A DNA stretch of 38,718 bases from CAZXWK01 sp964644675 (GTDB taxonomy: Bacteria > Actinomycetota > Coriobacteriia > Anaerosomatales > JAAXUF01). The notes under the pieces are model-generated. The model did no database searches. It had not been told where the DNA came from and saw nothing but the letters and a program-made list of their open reading frames with translations. Every line of letters starts with the position of its first letter. The first letter of the stretch is position 1. Positions 1-8,256 of this stretch are shown here, piece by piece. The stretch covers positions 1 to 38,718 of the forward strand of contig CAZXWK010000021.1 in NCBI GenBank assembly GCA_964644675.1, read 5' to 3'. The translations under genes were made by a program, and so were the position numbers.

Positions 1-346
1 GAACCGTGGTCGCGCGGTCCGCCGCCGAGATGCCCGTCGTGATCTTGCCCTTCGCGCCGATGGAGCAGTGGAACGCGGTGCCCTGCTCGGAGGTGTTCTC
101 GTCGGTCATGGGCGGGATGCCGAGCGCGTCGAGCCGCTCGCCCGTCAGCGGCATGCAGATCAGTCCGCGACCGTAGCGCGCCATGAAGTTGACCGCCTCG
201 GGCGTGGCCTTCTCGGCGGCCATGACCAGGTCGCCCTCGTTCTCCCGGTCCTCGTCGTCGACGACGATGAGCATGCGACCCGCGGCGATCTCGGCGATGC
301 CCTCTTCGATGCTCGAGAAGGGAGGATGTGCTCCGGCTGCGTTCAC
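1..346 (-). CDS. ribBA: 3,4-dihydroxy-2-butanone-4-phosphate synthase domain (RibB or bifunctional RibBA), truncated by window edge
   Basis: The visible N-terminal 115 residues form the start of a DHBP synthase domain, which converts ribulose 5-phosphate to the four-carbon precursor of riboflavin. The acidic Mg-binding signature DDEDRENEGD is near residues 30-40. It is followed by FMARYGRGLICMPL and by a stretch with TDEN and AFHCSIGAKGKITTGIS, both typical of the family. The GTG start at 346 lies 5 nt past the ribE stop, with a GGAAAG ribosome-binding site inside the ribE end. No other start fits the conserved N-terminus. The gene continues past the left edge, so I cannot see whether a GTP cyclohydrolase II (RibA) domain follows. 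In riboflavin operons of this order the fused RibBA form is common. It is the third gene of the FMN-riboswitch-controlled operon. Confidence 0.93.
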   Translation of the reverse strand, partial: MNAAGAHPPFSSIEEGIAEIAAGRMLIVVDDEDRENEGDLVMAAEKATPEAVNFMARYGRGLICMPLTGERLDALGIPPMTDENTSEQGTAFHCSIGAKGKITTGISAADRATTV

Positions 347-351
347 GGCGC

Positions 352-1020
352 TCACTTTCCGTCCGCGAAGTCGCGCAGCATGTCGCCCAGGCCGCGTCGC
401 GGCGTCTCGGACCCGCCGTCGCCGTGCCCGCCGTACAGGTCGACGAAGCGCTTGACGTACTTGGCCATGATGTCGACCTCGATGTTGACCGGCGCACCGA
501 TCGGCTTGTCCTTGAGCGTCGTGACCTGCTCGGTGAGCGGGATGACCGCCGAAGCGAAGCTCTCACCACGGATCTGCGCGACCGTGAGCGAGATGCCGTC
601 CACCGCGACCGAGCCCTTGGGCACGATGTACTCCATGAGCGCCGGCGGCACCTGGAACTGGTAGATCGTCGAGTTGCCCGCCGGGTGGCGCATGAGCAGC
701 CGGCCGAGTCCCTCGACATGCCCGGTCACCATGTGGCCGCCCAGGCGGTCGGACAGGCGCAGCGCGCGCTCGAGGTTCACCTTGCTTCCCTGGCGCAGTC
801 CGCCGAGCGTGGTGCGCTGCAGCGTCTCCTCGCTCACGTCGGCGACGAACGCGCCACGCTGGAACTGGGACACCGTCAGGCACGCTCCGTCGACGGCCAC
901 CGAGTCGCCGATGGCCATGTCGCGCCCGAACTCGGGAGCGTAGATCTGCAGCTTGGCGCCGCCGTCGGCACGCTCGATGTGCGTGACGATGCCTTCCGTC
1001 TCGATGAGACCCGTGAACAT
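352..1020 (-). CDS. ribE: riboflavin synthase subunit alpha
   Basis: RibE dismutates two 6,7-dimethyl-8-ribityllumazines to riboflavin and a pyrimidine. The 222-aa product has the two tandem lumazine-binding domains expected. The first begins with the diagnostic MFTGLIE at residues 1-7, with GDSVAVDGACLTV near 37-50. The second begins around MVTGHVEGLG near residue 97 and has GSVAVDGISLTV near residue 136. The length is normal for the family. The ATG at 1020 has a GGGGAG ribosome-binding site about 8 nt upstream, and the gap to ribD is 14 nt. Some systems name this gene ribC. It lies between ribD and ribBA and is under the same FMN riboswitch. Confidence 0.96.
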   Translation of the reverse strand: MFTGLIETEGIVTHIERADGGAKLQIYAPEFGRDMAIGDSVAVDGACLTVSQFQRGAFVADVSEETLQRTTLGGLRQGSKVNLERALRLSDRLGGHMVTGHVEGLGRLLMRHPAGNSTIYQFQVPPALMEYIVPKGSVAVDGISLTVAQIRGESFASAVIPLTEQVTTLKDKPIGAPVNIEVDIMAKYVKRFVDLYGGHGDGGSETPRRGLGDMLRDFADGK

Positions 1021-1034
1021 GCGTGACTCCCCTT

Positions 1035-2156
1035 CTATGCGGCGCCTGCGGAGCGTGAGCGCTCCCAGACGGTGACTGACACGTCTCCAACGATACCCGC
1101 TTCCACCGGCCGCATACGCGCGACGAGCGAATCCCCGTCGCGGTCCGGCTCGCCGACGAACAGGTCCGGCGCGTGCGCACCTGCCATCCCGCCCGCCGTT
1201 ACGACCACGTAGCGGTCGATGAGATCCGATTCCCAGAGCGCGGTGAGCAGGCGTGGCCCCGGCTCGACGAGCAGCTCACCGACCCCGCGCTCCCCGAGCG
1301 AGCGCAGCCCATCGGCCAGTCCGTTCCCACTGCACGCCTGCGTGCCGAGATGCCCCGGTTCCCACGCGCACGCGTCGTCCTCAGACCCGACCGAGAGCAC
1401 CAGCGTGGGCGCAAGGCCGTCCGTGAAGATGCGCGCGTCGAGCGGGGGCACGGTCTTGCGGCACAGCACCACCCGCAGCGGCTGCCGGGCGGCGAGCTCT
1501 CCGGTCGCTTCGCGAACCGTGAGCGCCGGGTCGTCCGCGGCCACGGTCGCCGCCGAGACCAACACGGCGTCACTCGCGCCCCGAAGCCGCATGGTGACCT
1601 CGAGGCCGGAGACTCCCGTCATGGAGGCTCGTTCGCCCGCGGCAAACGCCGGGCGGGCGTCGAGCGAGAGGCCCGACTTCACGGTGACCAGCGGCATCCC
1701 GGTGCGGACGCGGTGGAGCCACCCCGCGTTGAGCTCCTCATACGGCGCGTCGTCCTCGGCGAAGACGACCTCGATCCCGGCCTCGCGCAGGCGGCTCGCA
1801 CCGCCCGCGGCCTCGGGGTTGGGGTCGGGCATCCCCACGACGACGCGCGAGACGCCCGCGGCGATGAGCGCGTCGGCGCACGGCGGCGTGCGGCCCTCGT
1901 GGGCGCAGGGCTCGAGGGTCACGTACGCGGTCGCGCCGCGGGCACGCTCCCCCGCCGCCGCCAGCGCGTTCGCCTCGGCGTGCGGCTCTCCGACGCGCGC
2001 GTGGAACCCCTCGCCGACGACCACGCCGTCACGCACGAGGACGCAACCGACGAGCGGGTTGGGTGATGTGGCGCCACGAGCGGTCGAGGCGAGCTCTAGA
2101 GCACGCGCGAGGTAGGGCTCGGCGGCGCCGAGTGTGACGTCTTCGAACAGACGCAC
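1035..2156 (-). CDS. ribD: bifunctional diaminohydroxyphosphoribosylaminopyrimidine deaminase / 5-amino-6-(5-phosphoribosylamino)uracil reductase
   Basis: RibD carries out the deamination and side-chain reduction steps of riboflavin synthesis. The N-terminal cytidine-deaminase-like domain has the zinc site HAEANAL (residues 59-65) and PCAHEGRTPPC (83-93). The C-terminal reductase domain begins near LVTVK at residue 156 and contains ADDPALTVR. I chose the GTG at 2156 as the start (373 aa): it has an AGGAAGG ribosome-binding site 9 nt upstream and places the conserved N-terminus correctly. An in-frame ATG at 2180 lies inside the riboswitch and has no ribosome-binding site. Two normally conserved spots diverge. 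The PNPLVAGKG-type loop reads PNPEAAGGA, and the reductase SLDGK motif reads SLDAR. Zinc ligands are intact. It is the first gene of the riboflavin operon. Confidence 0.94.
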   Translation of the reverse strand: MRLFEDVTLGAAEPYLARALELASTARGATSPNPLVGCVLVRDGVVVGEGFHARVGEPHAEANALAAAGERARGATAYVTLEPCAHEGRTPPCADALIAAGVSRVVVGMPDPNPEAAGGASRLREAGIEVVFAEDDAPYEELNAGWLHRVRTGMPLVTVKSGLSLDARPAFAAGERASMTGVSGLEVTMRLRGASDAVLVSAATVAADDPALTVREATGELAARQPLRVVLCRKTVPPLDARIFTDGLAPTLVLSVGSEDDACAWEPGHLGTQACSGNGLADGLRSLGERGVGELLVEPGPRLLTALWESDLIDRYVVVTAGGMAGAHAPDLFVGEPDRDGDSLVARMRPVEAGIVGDVSVTVWERSRSAGAA

Positions 2157-2166
2157 TTGATGCGAC

Positions 2167-2282
2167 CTTCCTTCTCCCATCCGGACTATGACCGTCGGCT
2201 CCGGAATCTCACCGGATCGGCCCCTTTCGGGGTTCGCGGGCTCTCACCGCCGGTGGGGAATCTCACCCCGCCCTGAAGAAAG
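2167..2282 (-). promoter_or_regulatory. FMN riboswitch (RFN element) controlling the ribD-ribE-ribBA operon
   Basis: Read on the minus strand, this segment has the conserved RFN blocks in order: AGGGCGGGGTGAGATTCCCC, then ACCGGCGGTGAGAGCC, a variable GC hairpin (CCCC-GAAA-GGGG), GATCCGGTGAGATTCCGG, and a closing block with TCCGGATGGGAGAAGG. The P1 helix can be drawn directly: CTTTCTTC (2282-2275) pairs along 8 bp, with one G-U wobble, with GAAGGAAG (2174-2167). That 3' strand is the ribD Shine-Dalgarno sequence, and the GTG start follows at 2156. There is no terminator hairpin with a T-run between the aptamer and the gene. The inferred mechanism is therefore translational: FMN binding stabilises P1 and hides the ribosome-binding site. 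Confidence 0.96.
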
Positions 2283-2289
2283 CGTGCAC

Positions 2290-2295
2290 AGTATA
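2290..2295 (-). promoter_or_regulatory. probable -10 element of the riboflavin operon promoter
   Basis: TATACT on the minus strand matches the sigma-70-type -10 hexamer TATAAT at 5 of 6 positions. It lies so that transcription would begin at about 2283, at the first base of riboswitch helix P1. No convincing -35 hexamer is visible at 16-18 bp upstream in this GC-rich stretch. The support is position rather than a full promoter match. Confidence 0.55.
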
Positions 2296-2309
2296 GCGCA
2301 CGGAGCGCC

Positions 2310-2335
2310 GCGCGAGCGCGCCCCGGTGCTCGCGC
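2310..2335 (-). terminator. inverted repeat after rpe, possible terminator
   Basis: A perfect 8-bp inverted repeat, GCGCGAGC and GCTCGCGC, is separated by 10 nt and starts 10 nt after the rpe stop codon. It would form a stable hairpin at the end of the upstream superoperon, just before the riboflavin promoter. There is no T-run, so it is at best an atypical intrinsic terminator or a 3'-end-stabilising hairpin. Confidence 0.4.
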
Positions 2336-2344
2336 TTGCCGAAG

Positions 2345-3019
2345 CTAGCCGATGACGGACTCGCCCGCCGCGCGTATCTCGGCGATCGCCGCGGCGGGAT
2401 CGGGTGCGCCGAAGACGGCGTTGCCGGCGACGAAGCACCGAGCGCCGGCGCGTGCGCACGGCACGATCGTCTCGGCGTTGATGCCGCCGTCGACCTGGAT
2501 GATCGCGTCACCGCCGCACGCCGCGAGACCGGATGCGATCTGGCCGACCTTGGCGACACTGCGCTCGATGAACGCCTGTCCGCCGAAGCCGGGGTTCACG
2601 CTCATCACGAGCACGAGGTCCACCATGCCGAGCACCTCATCGAGCACGCTTGCCGGCGTGCCTGGGTTCACCGAGACACCCGCCTTGGCGCCGGCCTCGC
2701 GAATCCGGGAGAGCGTACGGTGGAGATGCGGGGACGCCTCGGCGTGCACCGTGACCATGTCGGCGCCGGCGTCGAGGTACCAGTCGATGGTCGAATCGAC
2801 GTTGTCGATCATCAGATGGACGTCGAGCGGCCTGGTCGCGACCTTCTTGAGCGCCGCCACGACCGGCGGTCCGATGGTGAGGTTGGGGACGAAGTGGCCG
2901 TCCATCACGTCGACGTGGATGAGGTCCGCGCCGCCCGCCTCGACGAGCGCGACCGCGTCGGCGAGACGCGTGAAGTCAGCGGACAGGATCGATGGTGCGA
3001 TGAGGATGCGCTCTGCCAC
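2345..3019 (-). CDS. rpe: ribulose-phosphate 3-epimerase
   Basis: Rpe interconverts ribulose 5-phosphate and xylulose 5-phosphate in the pentose phosphate pathway. The 224-aa TIM-barrel protein has the family motifs in order: APSILSADF near the N-terminus, HVDVMDGHFVPN with metal-binding His and Asp, HLMI, SVNPGFGGQ, and QVDGGIN near the phosphate site. The length is typical. The GTG at 3019 matches the conserved start (V/M-AERILIAPSILSAD), with GGGGGGAAC upstream. The open frame continues upstream into gpsA out of frame, and that extension is not coding. The gene follows gpsA by 20 nt. Its product also supplies ribulose 5-phosphate, the RibB substrate, and the riboflavin operon begins immediately downstream. 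Confidence 0.96.
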   Translation of the reverse strand: MAERILIAPSILSADFTRLADAVALVEAGGADLIHVDVMDGHFVPNLTIGPPVVAALKKVATRPLDVHLMIDNVDSTIDWYLDAGADMVTVHAEASPHLHRTLSRIREAGAKAGVSVNPGTPASVLDEVLGMVDLVLVMSVNPGFGGQAFIERSVAKVGQIASGLAACGGDAIIQVDGGINAETIVPCARAGARCFVAGNAVFGAPDPAAAIAEIRAAGESVIG

Positions 3020-3039
3020 GGTTCCCCCCGACGTCGTCG

Positions 3040-4056
3040 TCAGTCTGCGATGAGCCCCAGGCCGTGCAGCTCGTCCTTTGCCGCCCGGCCGAGGAGCGCC
3101 TCTTCGCCGCTCGCGACCGGCTGGCCTTCGTACAGGATCGCGCGGACCTGCTGGGTTATGGGCAGCTCGAGCCCCTCGCGCTTGCCGAGCTCGTCGACGG
3201 TGACGCACGCGACGGCGCCCTCGGCGACCATGTGCGTCTTGTCGTAGAACTCCTGCATCGTGCCGCCCTGGGCGACGAGCTCGCCGAGGTTGCGGTTGCG
3301 CGAGTGACGCGACGTGCACGTCGCGATCAGGTCGCCCATGCCCGCGAGGCCCATGTACGTGAGCGGATTCGCGCCCACCGCGACGCCGAGACGGCTCATC
3401 TCGGCGAGCCCGCGGGTCATGAGCGTGGCCTTGGTGTTGTCTCCGTAGCCCAGGCCGTCGGACATGCCGGCGGCGATCGCGACGATGTTCTTGCTCGCGC
3501 CGGCGAGCTCGACGCCGATGACATCCGGGTTGGTGTAGACGCGGAAGAAGCGCGTCATGAAGATGTCCTGGAACAGGTCGCCGACGCCCTCGTTGTACGC
3601 CGCGACGACGGTCGCCGAGGGGACGCCCTTGCTGACCTCCTCGGCGTGGTTGGGGCCAGAGAGCCCCGCGATGCGCTCCTTGCCGCCCAGAACGTCCTCG
3701 AGGACCTCGGTCATCAGCAGGTTGGTGCCGCCCTCGACGCCCTTGGACAGGATGACGACCGGGACGTCGGAGCCGAGATGCGGCTTCATCGCCTCGGCGG
3801 TCTCGCGCACGCCGACCGACGGGGTGACCATGACGACGGCCTGCGCGCCAGAGAGTGCCTCTTCGACGTCGTGTGACGCGAAGACGCCGTCGGGGATGAC
3901 GACGTCGGGCAGGTAGACGGGGTTGCGGCGATCGCTGTTGATGCCGGCGGCGATCTCCTCCTCGCGCGACCAGAGCCGGATCTCGTGGCCCTTGTTGCCG
4001 AGCATCCACGTGACCGCTGTGCCCCACGAGCCCGCACCGATGACCGAGACGCGCAT
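3040..4056 (-). CDS. gpsA: NAD(P)H-dependent glycerol-3-phosphate dehydrogenase
   Basis: GpsA reduces dihydroxyacetone phosphate to sn-glycerol 3-phosphate, the backbone of phospholipids. The 338-aa protein has an N-terminal Rossmann motif GAGSWGTA (about residues 7-14), the conserved LSKGVE and SGPNHAEEV segments, and the catalytic region ELAGASKNIVAIAAG followed by GYGDNTKA. The length is normal. The ATG at 4056 directly abuts the plsY stop codon with no gap. The pairing with plsY is functional, because PlsY consumes the glycerol 3-phosphate made here. Confidence 0.97.
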   Translation of the reverse strand: MRVSVIGAGSWGTAVTWMLGNKGHEIRLWSREEEIAAGINSDRRNPVYLPDVVIPDGVFASHDVEEALSGAQAVVMVTPSVGVRETAEAMKPHLGSDVPVVILSKGVEGGTNLLMTEVLEDVLGGKERIAGLSGPNHAEEVSKGVPSATVVAAYNEGVGDLFQDIFMTRFFRVYTNPDVIGVELAGASKNIVAIAAGMSDGLGYGDNTKATLMTRGLAEMSRLGVAVGANPLTYMGLAGMGDLIATCTSRHSRNRNLGELVAQGGTMQEFYDKTHMVAEGAVACVTVDELGKREGLELPITQQVRAILYEGQPVASGEEALLGRAAKDELHGLGLIAD

Positions 4057-4728
4057 CTAGGAACCTTCCCTGTTCTTCCGGGCGGCGGAGCCGCGTTGCT
4101 TGAAGGATATCTTAGGTTCTTCCCCGCGAGCGATGCGTCCGATGTTGGCGTGGTGCCGCCAGATGACGAGCGAAGCCGCGATGAAGGCGAATGCGAACAG
4201 TGCCCAGTCACCCGGGTAGAGCAGGTAGCACAGGATCGGGAACTCGACGGCGATGACGATCGAGCCGAGCGAGACCATGCGGAACAGCGCGATGACCAGC
4301 AACCATGTCAGGAAGAGGATGGGCCACGCGAGTGGCGTGAGCACGGCGAGTGCGCCCGCGGCCGTCGCGACTCCCTTGCCGCCCTTGAACCCGATGTAGG
4401 GCGAGTACGAGTGCCCTAGGATCGCCGCCATCGTCGCCGCGATCATCGCCCACTGCTGCGGCTGGACGCCGTACGTCGACGTGGGGACGAGCACCCATCC
4501 GACGCCCACCGCCGCCGCACCCTTGGCCCCGTCGAGCAGCAGCGTCGCGATCGCCGCCTTGGCGCCGAGCGCACGGAAGACGTTTGTCGCCCCCAGGTTG
4601 CCCGACCCGACCGTGCGGACGTCGATCGAGTAGAACGCCTTGCCGATGATGAGCGCCCACGGAATCCCGCCCAGCAGGTACGCGGCGAGCGCGGTGGCGC
4701 CGATGCGCAGAGCCAGCCCCGAATCCAT
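4057..4728 (-). CDS. plsY: acyl-phosphate:glycerol-3-phosphate acyltransferase PlsY
   Basis: PlsY is an inner-membrane enzyme that transfers the acyl group from acyl-phosphate to glycerol 3-phosphate, giving lysophosphatidate. The 223-aa protein has about five hydrophobic segments and the three cytoplasmic family motifs: GSGNLGATN (about 42-50), GHSYSPYIGFKGGKGVAT (about 104-121), and a C-terminal RHHANIGRI-type segment. The C-terminal tail is basic. The ATG at 4728 lies 3 nt after the der stop codon. It sits directly before gpsA. Confidence 0.96.
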   Translation of the reverse strand: MDSGLALRIGATALAAYLLGGIPWALIIGKAFYSIDVRTVGSGNLGATNVFRALGAKAAIATLLLDGAKGAAAVGVGWVLVPTSTYGVQPQQWAMIAATMAAILGHSYSPYIGFKGGKGVATAAGALAVLTPLAWPILFLTWLLVIALFRMVSLGSIVIAVEFPILCYLLYPGDWALFAFAFIAASLVIWRHHANIGRIARGEEPKISFKQRGSAARKNREGS

Positions 4729-4731
4729 GCG

Positions 4732-6039
4732 CTAGTCCTTCTTGCGGAACTTCATGACGATCGGGGTTCCGGTCAGGTCGAACGCCTCGCGCATACGGTT
4801 CTCAACGTAGCGCCGGAAGTTGTCGTCGGCGAGCGCCGGGAAGTTCGCGAAGAAGGTGAATCCGGGAGGCGCCGTGCGGGTCTGCGTGACGTAGTTCACG
4901 CGCAGCGTCTTGCCGCCCTTGTTCACGGTGTGGCCGAAGTCACGCATCTCGGTGAGCAGCTTGTTCAGGCGGCTCGTCGATATCTCCTGGGTGTAGTTCG
5001 CGAAGACGGTGTCGATCGCGCCCCAGATCCGCTCGACGCCGCGGCCCGTCAGCGCGCTGATCTGCAGGACCGGCGCATAGCCGACAAAACCGAGCCGCTC
5101 GGCGACGCGGATCTTGATCTCTTCGCGCTCCTCAGGAGTCTCGAGCGCATCCCACTTGTTGAGCAGCACGATCATGGCGCAGCCTCGCTCGGCGGCGAAG
5201 TTGGCGACGCGCTGGTCCTGGTCGGTCAGGCCGATCGTCGAATCGATGACGAGGAGCGCGACCTGCGCGCGGTCGATCGCCCGCATCGCGCGGACGAACC
5301 CGTAGTACTCGACGTCCTCGTCGATGAGCGACTTCCGGCGGATGCCGGCGGTGTCGACCAGGCGGTAGGCGCTCTCGTCGCGCGTCACGAGCATGTCGAT
5401 GGCGTCGCGAGTGGTGCCTGCCACGTCAGAGACGATCGCCCGCTCCACGCCCGACATCTTGTTGAGCAGCGACGACTTGCCCGCGTTGGGACGCCCGATG
5501 ATCGCGACGTCGATCGCCCCGGTGTCCGCCGGCGGCTCGCTCTCGGGCAACACGGCGACGATCTCGTCGAGCAGGTCGCCGGTGCCGTGTCCGTGCGTCG
5601 CCGAGACGGGCCACGGCTGCCCCAGGCCCAGAGCCCAGAACTCGTGGACCTCGTCGTCGCGGTTGGGGGTGTCCATCTTGTTGACCGCGAGGAAGACGGG
5701 CTTGTTCGCGCGCTTGAGGATCCGCGCGACCTCCTCGTCGTCCGGTGCGAGCCCGATGCGCCCGTCGACCAGGAACACGACCGCGTCGGACTCCTCGGCG
5801 GCCATGAGCGCTTGGGAGCGGATCGACGTCTGGAACTCGTCGGCGTTGCCCGCCTCGATCCCGCCCGTGTCGATGAGCAGGAAGTCGACGCCGTTCCAGT
5901 CCGCGTGGTGGTAGCTGCGATCGCGCGTCACGCCGCGCGCCTCGTGGACGATGGCGTCGGTGTTCTGCGTGATCCGGTTGACGAGGGTCGACTTGCCCAC
6001 GTTGGGCCGTCCGACGACGGCTACGATCGGAAGCGCCAT
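4732..6039 (-). CDS. der: ribosome biogenesis GTPase Der (EngA)
   Basis: Der is a tandem-domain GTPase needed for 50S subunit maturation. The 435-aa protein has two complete G domains. The first has GRPNVGKST (about 10-18), the G3 motif DTGG and NKMD. The second has GRPNAGKSS (about 180-188), DTAG and NKWD. A C-terminal KH-like domain ends in IVMKFRKKD. The length is typical. The ATG at 6039 has an AGGAGTGA ribosome-binding site. It follows the DUF512 radical-SAM gene by 14 nt, a neighbour relation common in Firmicutes and Actinomycetota. Confidence 0.97.
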   Translation of the reverse strand: MALPIVAVVGRPNVGKSTLVNRITQNTDAIVHEARGVTRDRSYHHADWNGVDFLLIDTGGIEAGNADEFQTSIRSQALMAAEESDAVVFLVDGRIGLAPDDEEVARILKRANKPVFLAVNKMDTPNRDDEVHEFWALGLGQPWPVSATHGHGTGDLLDEIVAVLPESEPPADTGAIDVAIIGRPNAGKSSLLNKMSGVERAIVSDVAGTTRDAIDMLVTRDESAYRLVDTAGIRRKSLIDEDVEYYGFVRAMRAIDRAQVALLVIDSTIGLTDQDQRVANFAAERGCAMIVLLNKWDALETPEEREEIKIRVAERLGFVGYAPVLQISALTGRGVERIWGAIDTVFANYTQEISTSRLNKLLTEMRDFGHTVNKGGKTLRVNYVTQTRTAPPGFTFFANFPALADDNFRRYVENRMREAFDLTGTPIVMKFRKKD

Positions 6040-6053
6040 GGGCGCGTCACTCC

Positions 6054-7415
6054 TTATGCTTGTGGCGGGGCGGCGGCCGCGTCTCGCAGCCCGCCGAGCA
6101 ATCCCGCGGCGTCACAGGATACCAGACGCACGTGCCTCCCCGACCGCTCCCCCAGCTCGCTCGCCGGCACGTCGTCGAGGAGCAGCCCGTCCGCGTTCGC
6201 GACGACGTCAGGCACCAGAGCGAGGGTCTCGACGGGCAGGGCCGAGAGGGCGGGCACCAGATCGGCGGCGGTCAGCAGGCCCGTGACGCTCACGTTGCCG
6301 CCGAAGAAGCGGTTCTCGACGGCCACGACGTTCACGCGAGCCTTGGGGTCGACGTCGGCGACGATCACGTCGAGCACCGGCGCGAACAGCGTTCCGGTAG
6401 CCAGCGCCACGCGTCGCCCGGAGGGCAGCAGCGCGATCGCCTCGGCGAGCTGCGGCGCCAGCACGCCGGCGTCGTCGATGAAGCTTCGGACCAGCCCGAT
6501 CCCGTTCTCGTACTGCGGGAAGTCGTCGTAGTGCTCGGATGCCGGCACCGGAACGCCCGCGCTCAGGTAGAACTCGTCGGCGAGGTAGACCCACGTGACG
6601 CCGTCGCGCGTGCGAAACGCCTCCTGCCACGGCGCCACCTGCGCGATCACCGCCCCGGCGGCCTCGCCCGCGTACGACGCCGAGAACCGCTCCTGATGCG
6701 CGGTGAAGCCGAGCGGCACGATTCCGACGCTCGCCACGCCCTCGCGCTCGGCCAGCCATGTGAGCGTCTCGTCGAGCACCTCGCCGTCGTTGACGCTCGG
6801 AACGAGCACGACCTGCACGTGCAGGTCGACGCCGGCGTCGAGCAACTGGTCGAATCGCTCCAGCGCGCGGTCCTCGCGCGCGCAGACGAGCTGCTCGCGC
6901 ACCTCCGGGCGCACCGCGTGCAGCGAGACGTACAGCGGCGAGAGGTGCTGCTCTGCGATGCGGTCGACGTCGGCGTCGGAGAGATTGGTGAGCGTGATGA
7001 AGTTGCCCTGCAGGAACGAGAGCCGAAAGTCGTCGTCGCGCAGGTAGAGTGGACGGCGCAGGCCCTTGGGCAGCTGGGTCATGAAGCAGAACGCACAGCG
7101 GTTCCTACACGTTCGGACCCCGTCGAAGACCGTCGCCGAGAACCCCAGGCCCCACGGTTCGCCCGCCTCGCGCACCAGGACCGCCGTGAGCGGCGATCCG
7201 TCCGCCCGGATGCCGGCGACCTCCACGCTCGGGCCGTCCGCGAACCACTGCCAGTCGAGCACGTCGCGCAGCGCGTTGCCGTCGGCGGTGCGCAGCACGT
7301 CGCCGTCGCTCAGCCCCGCACGCGCCGCAGGGCCGCCCGGCACGACTCGCGAGACCACGCCGCCGCAGGTCGAGGCGCCGGTAGTGCCGCTCCCGTAGTC
7401 GGCACGCGAGCTCAT
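6054..7415 (-). CDS. PDZ domain / radical SAM-like DUF512 family protein
   Basis: This 453-aa protein has an N-terminal PDZ-like domain (about residues 18-80, with GGVVSRVVPGGPAARAGL and DGDVL), then a radical-SAM-type CxxxCxxC motif (CRNRCAFCF, about 105-113), and a C-terminal DUF512 region ending before residue 450. The expected substrate is unknown. The family is conserved and is usually found next to der. The ATG at 7415 lies 4 nt after the ispH stop codon. I see no frameshift or missing cluster cysteine. Family assignment is firm, but the biochemical function is not known to me. Confidence 0.9.
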   Translation of the reverse strand: MSSRADYGSGTTGASTCGGVVSRVVPGGPAARAGLSDGDVLRTADGNALRDVLDWQWFADGPSVEVAGIRADGSPLTAVLVREAGEPWGLGFSATVFDGVRTCRNRCAFCFMTQLPKGLRRPLYLRDDDFRLSFLQGNFITLTNLSDADVDRIAEQHLSPLYVSLHAVRPEVREQLVCAREDRALERFDQLLDAGVDLHVQVVLVPSVNDGEVLDETLTWLAEREGVASVGIVPLGFTAHQERFSASYAGEAAGAVIAQVAPWQEAFRTRDGVTWVYLADEFYLSAGVPVPASEHYDDFPQYENGIGLVRSFIDDAGVLAPQLAEAIALLPSGRRVALATGTLFAPVLDVIVADVDPKARVNVVAVENRFFGGNVSVTGLLTAADLVPALSALPVETLALVPDVVANADGLLLDDVPASELGERSGRHVRLVSCDAAGLLGGLRDAAAAPPQA

Positions 7416-7419
7416 CGCG

Positions 7420-8253
7420 TCACGCCATCGCTTCGATCGCGGTGATGACCGCCCGCATCTGCTCGTCGGGCGTCGACGCGCCGGCCGTCACGCCGACACG
7501 CTCCGCGCCCTCGAACCACGCAGGCTCGAGCTCGTCGGGCGTCTCGACGTGAAACGTGCGCGGGTTCACCGCGCCGCAGATCTCGGCGAGGCGCGTCGTG
7601 TTGCCCGAGTTGTGGCCGCCGACGATGATCATCACGTCGACGTTCTCCGCGAGCTCCTCGGCGGACTGCTGGCGCTTGCCCGTCGCCGAGCAGATCGTGT
7701 TGAAGACGCGTACTTCCGAGGCGCGCGGGAGGATCGCCTCGACCACCTCGTCGAGGCGCCGCAGCGACTGGGTGGTCTGCACGACGATGCCCACGCGGCG
7801 CGACGGCAGCCGCTCGGGAAGCTCGGCTGCGGACGACACGACGGTCGCTTCGCCACCCGCGTGGGCCATGATGCCCTCTACCTCGGGGTGGTCTGCCTCG
7901 CCGACGATGACCACCGAGTATCCGCCGCGCTTCAGCTCCTCGGCGGCCTCGTGAGCCTTGGTGACGTGCGGGCACGTCGCGTCGACCACGTCGAGCCCGC
8001 GCGCGACGGCGTCGTCGATGATGGCGGGATCCACGCCGTGCGAGCGGATGACCAGCGTCCCACCGCCCACCTCGTCGAGCCCCGAGGCGACGCCCACGCC
8101 GCTCTCCTTGAGCGCGGCGACGGCCTGGGGGTTGTGGATCAGCGGGCCGAGGGTGTGCACCTCGTTGCCGCTGTCGGCTGCCTCCATGGCGAGCTTGAGC
8201 GCCCGCTCGACGCCGTAGCAGATGCCGGCGTACCTCGCGACCTCGACTCTCAT
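7420..8253 (-). CDS. ispH: 4-hydroxy-3-methylbut-2-enyl diphosphate reductase
   Basis: IspH (LytB) is the last enzyme of the MEP isoprenoid pathway and forms IPP and DMAPP using a [4Fe-4S] cluster. The 277-aa protein shows the three cluster cysteines: GICYGVERA (Cys12), CPHVTKAH (near residue 93) and CSATGKRQQSAEELA (near residue 192). HPEVEG and the active-site SGNTTRLAE segment are also present. The first motif usually reads GFCFGV or GVCAGV, so GICYGV is a mild variant. The ATG at 8253 lies 3 nt after the plsC stop codon. It lies in the conserved cmk-plsC-ispH block. Confidence 0.96.
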   Translation of the reverse strand: MRVEVARYAGICYGVERALKLAMEAADSGNEVHTLGPLIHNPQAVAALKESGVGVASGLDEVGGGTLVIRSHGVDPAIIDDAVARGLDVVDATCPHVTKAHEAAEELKRGGYSVVIVGEADHPEVEGIMAHAGGEATVVSSAAELPERLPSRRVGIVVQTTQSLRRLDEVVEAILPRASEVRVFNTICSATGKRQQSAEELAENVDVMIIVGGHNSGNTTRLAEICGAVNPRTFHVETPDELEPAWFEGAERVGVTAGASTPDEQMRAVITAIEAMA

Positions 8254-8256
8254 GTG

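Noticed and set aside
2157..2180. The ATG at 2180 as the start of ribD
   Set aside because: It lies inside the FMN riboswitch 3' end, has no ribosome-binding site, and would make the aptamer coding. The GTG at 2156 has a ribosome-binding site at proper distance.
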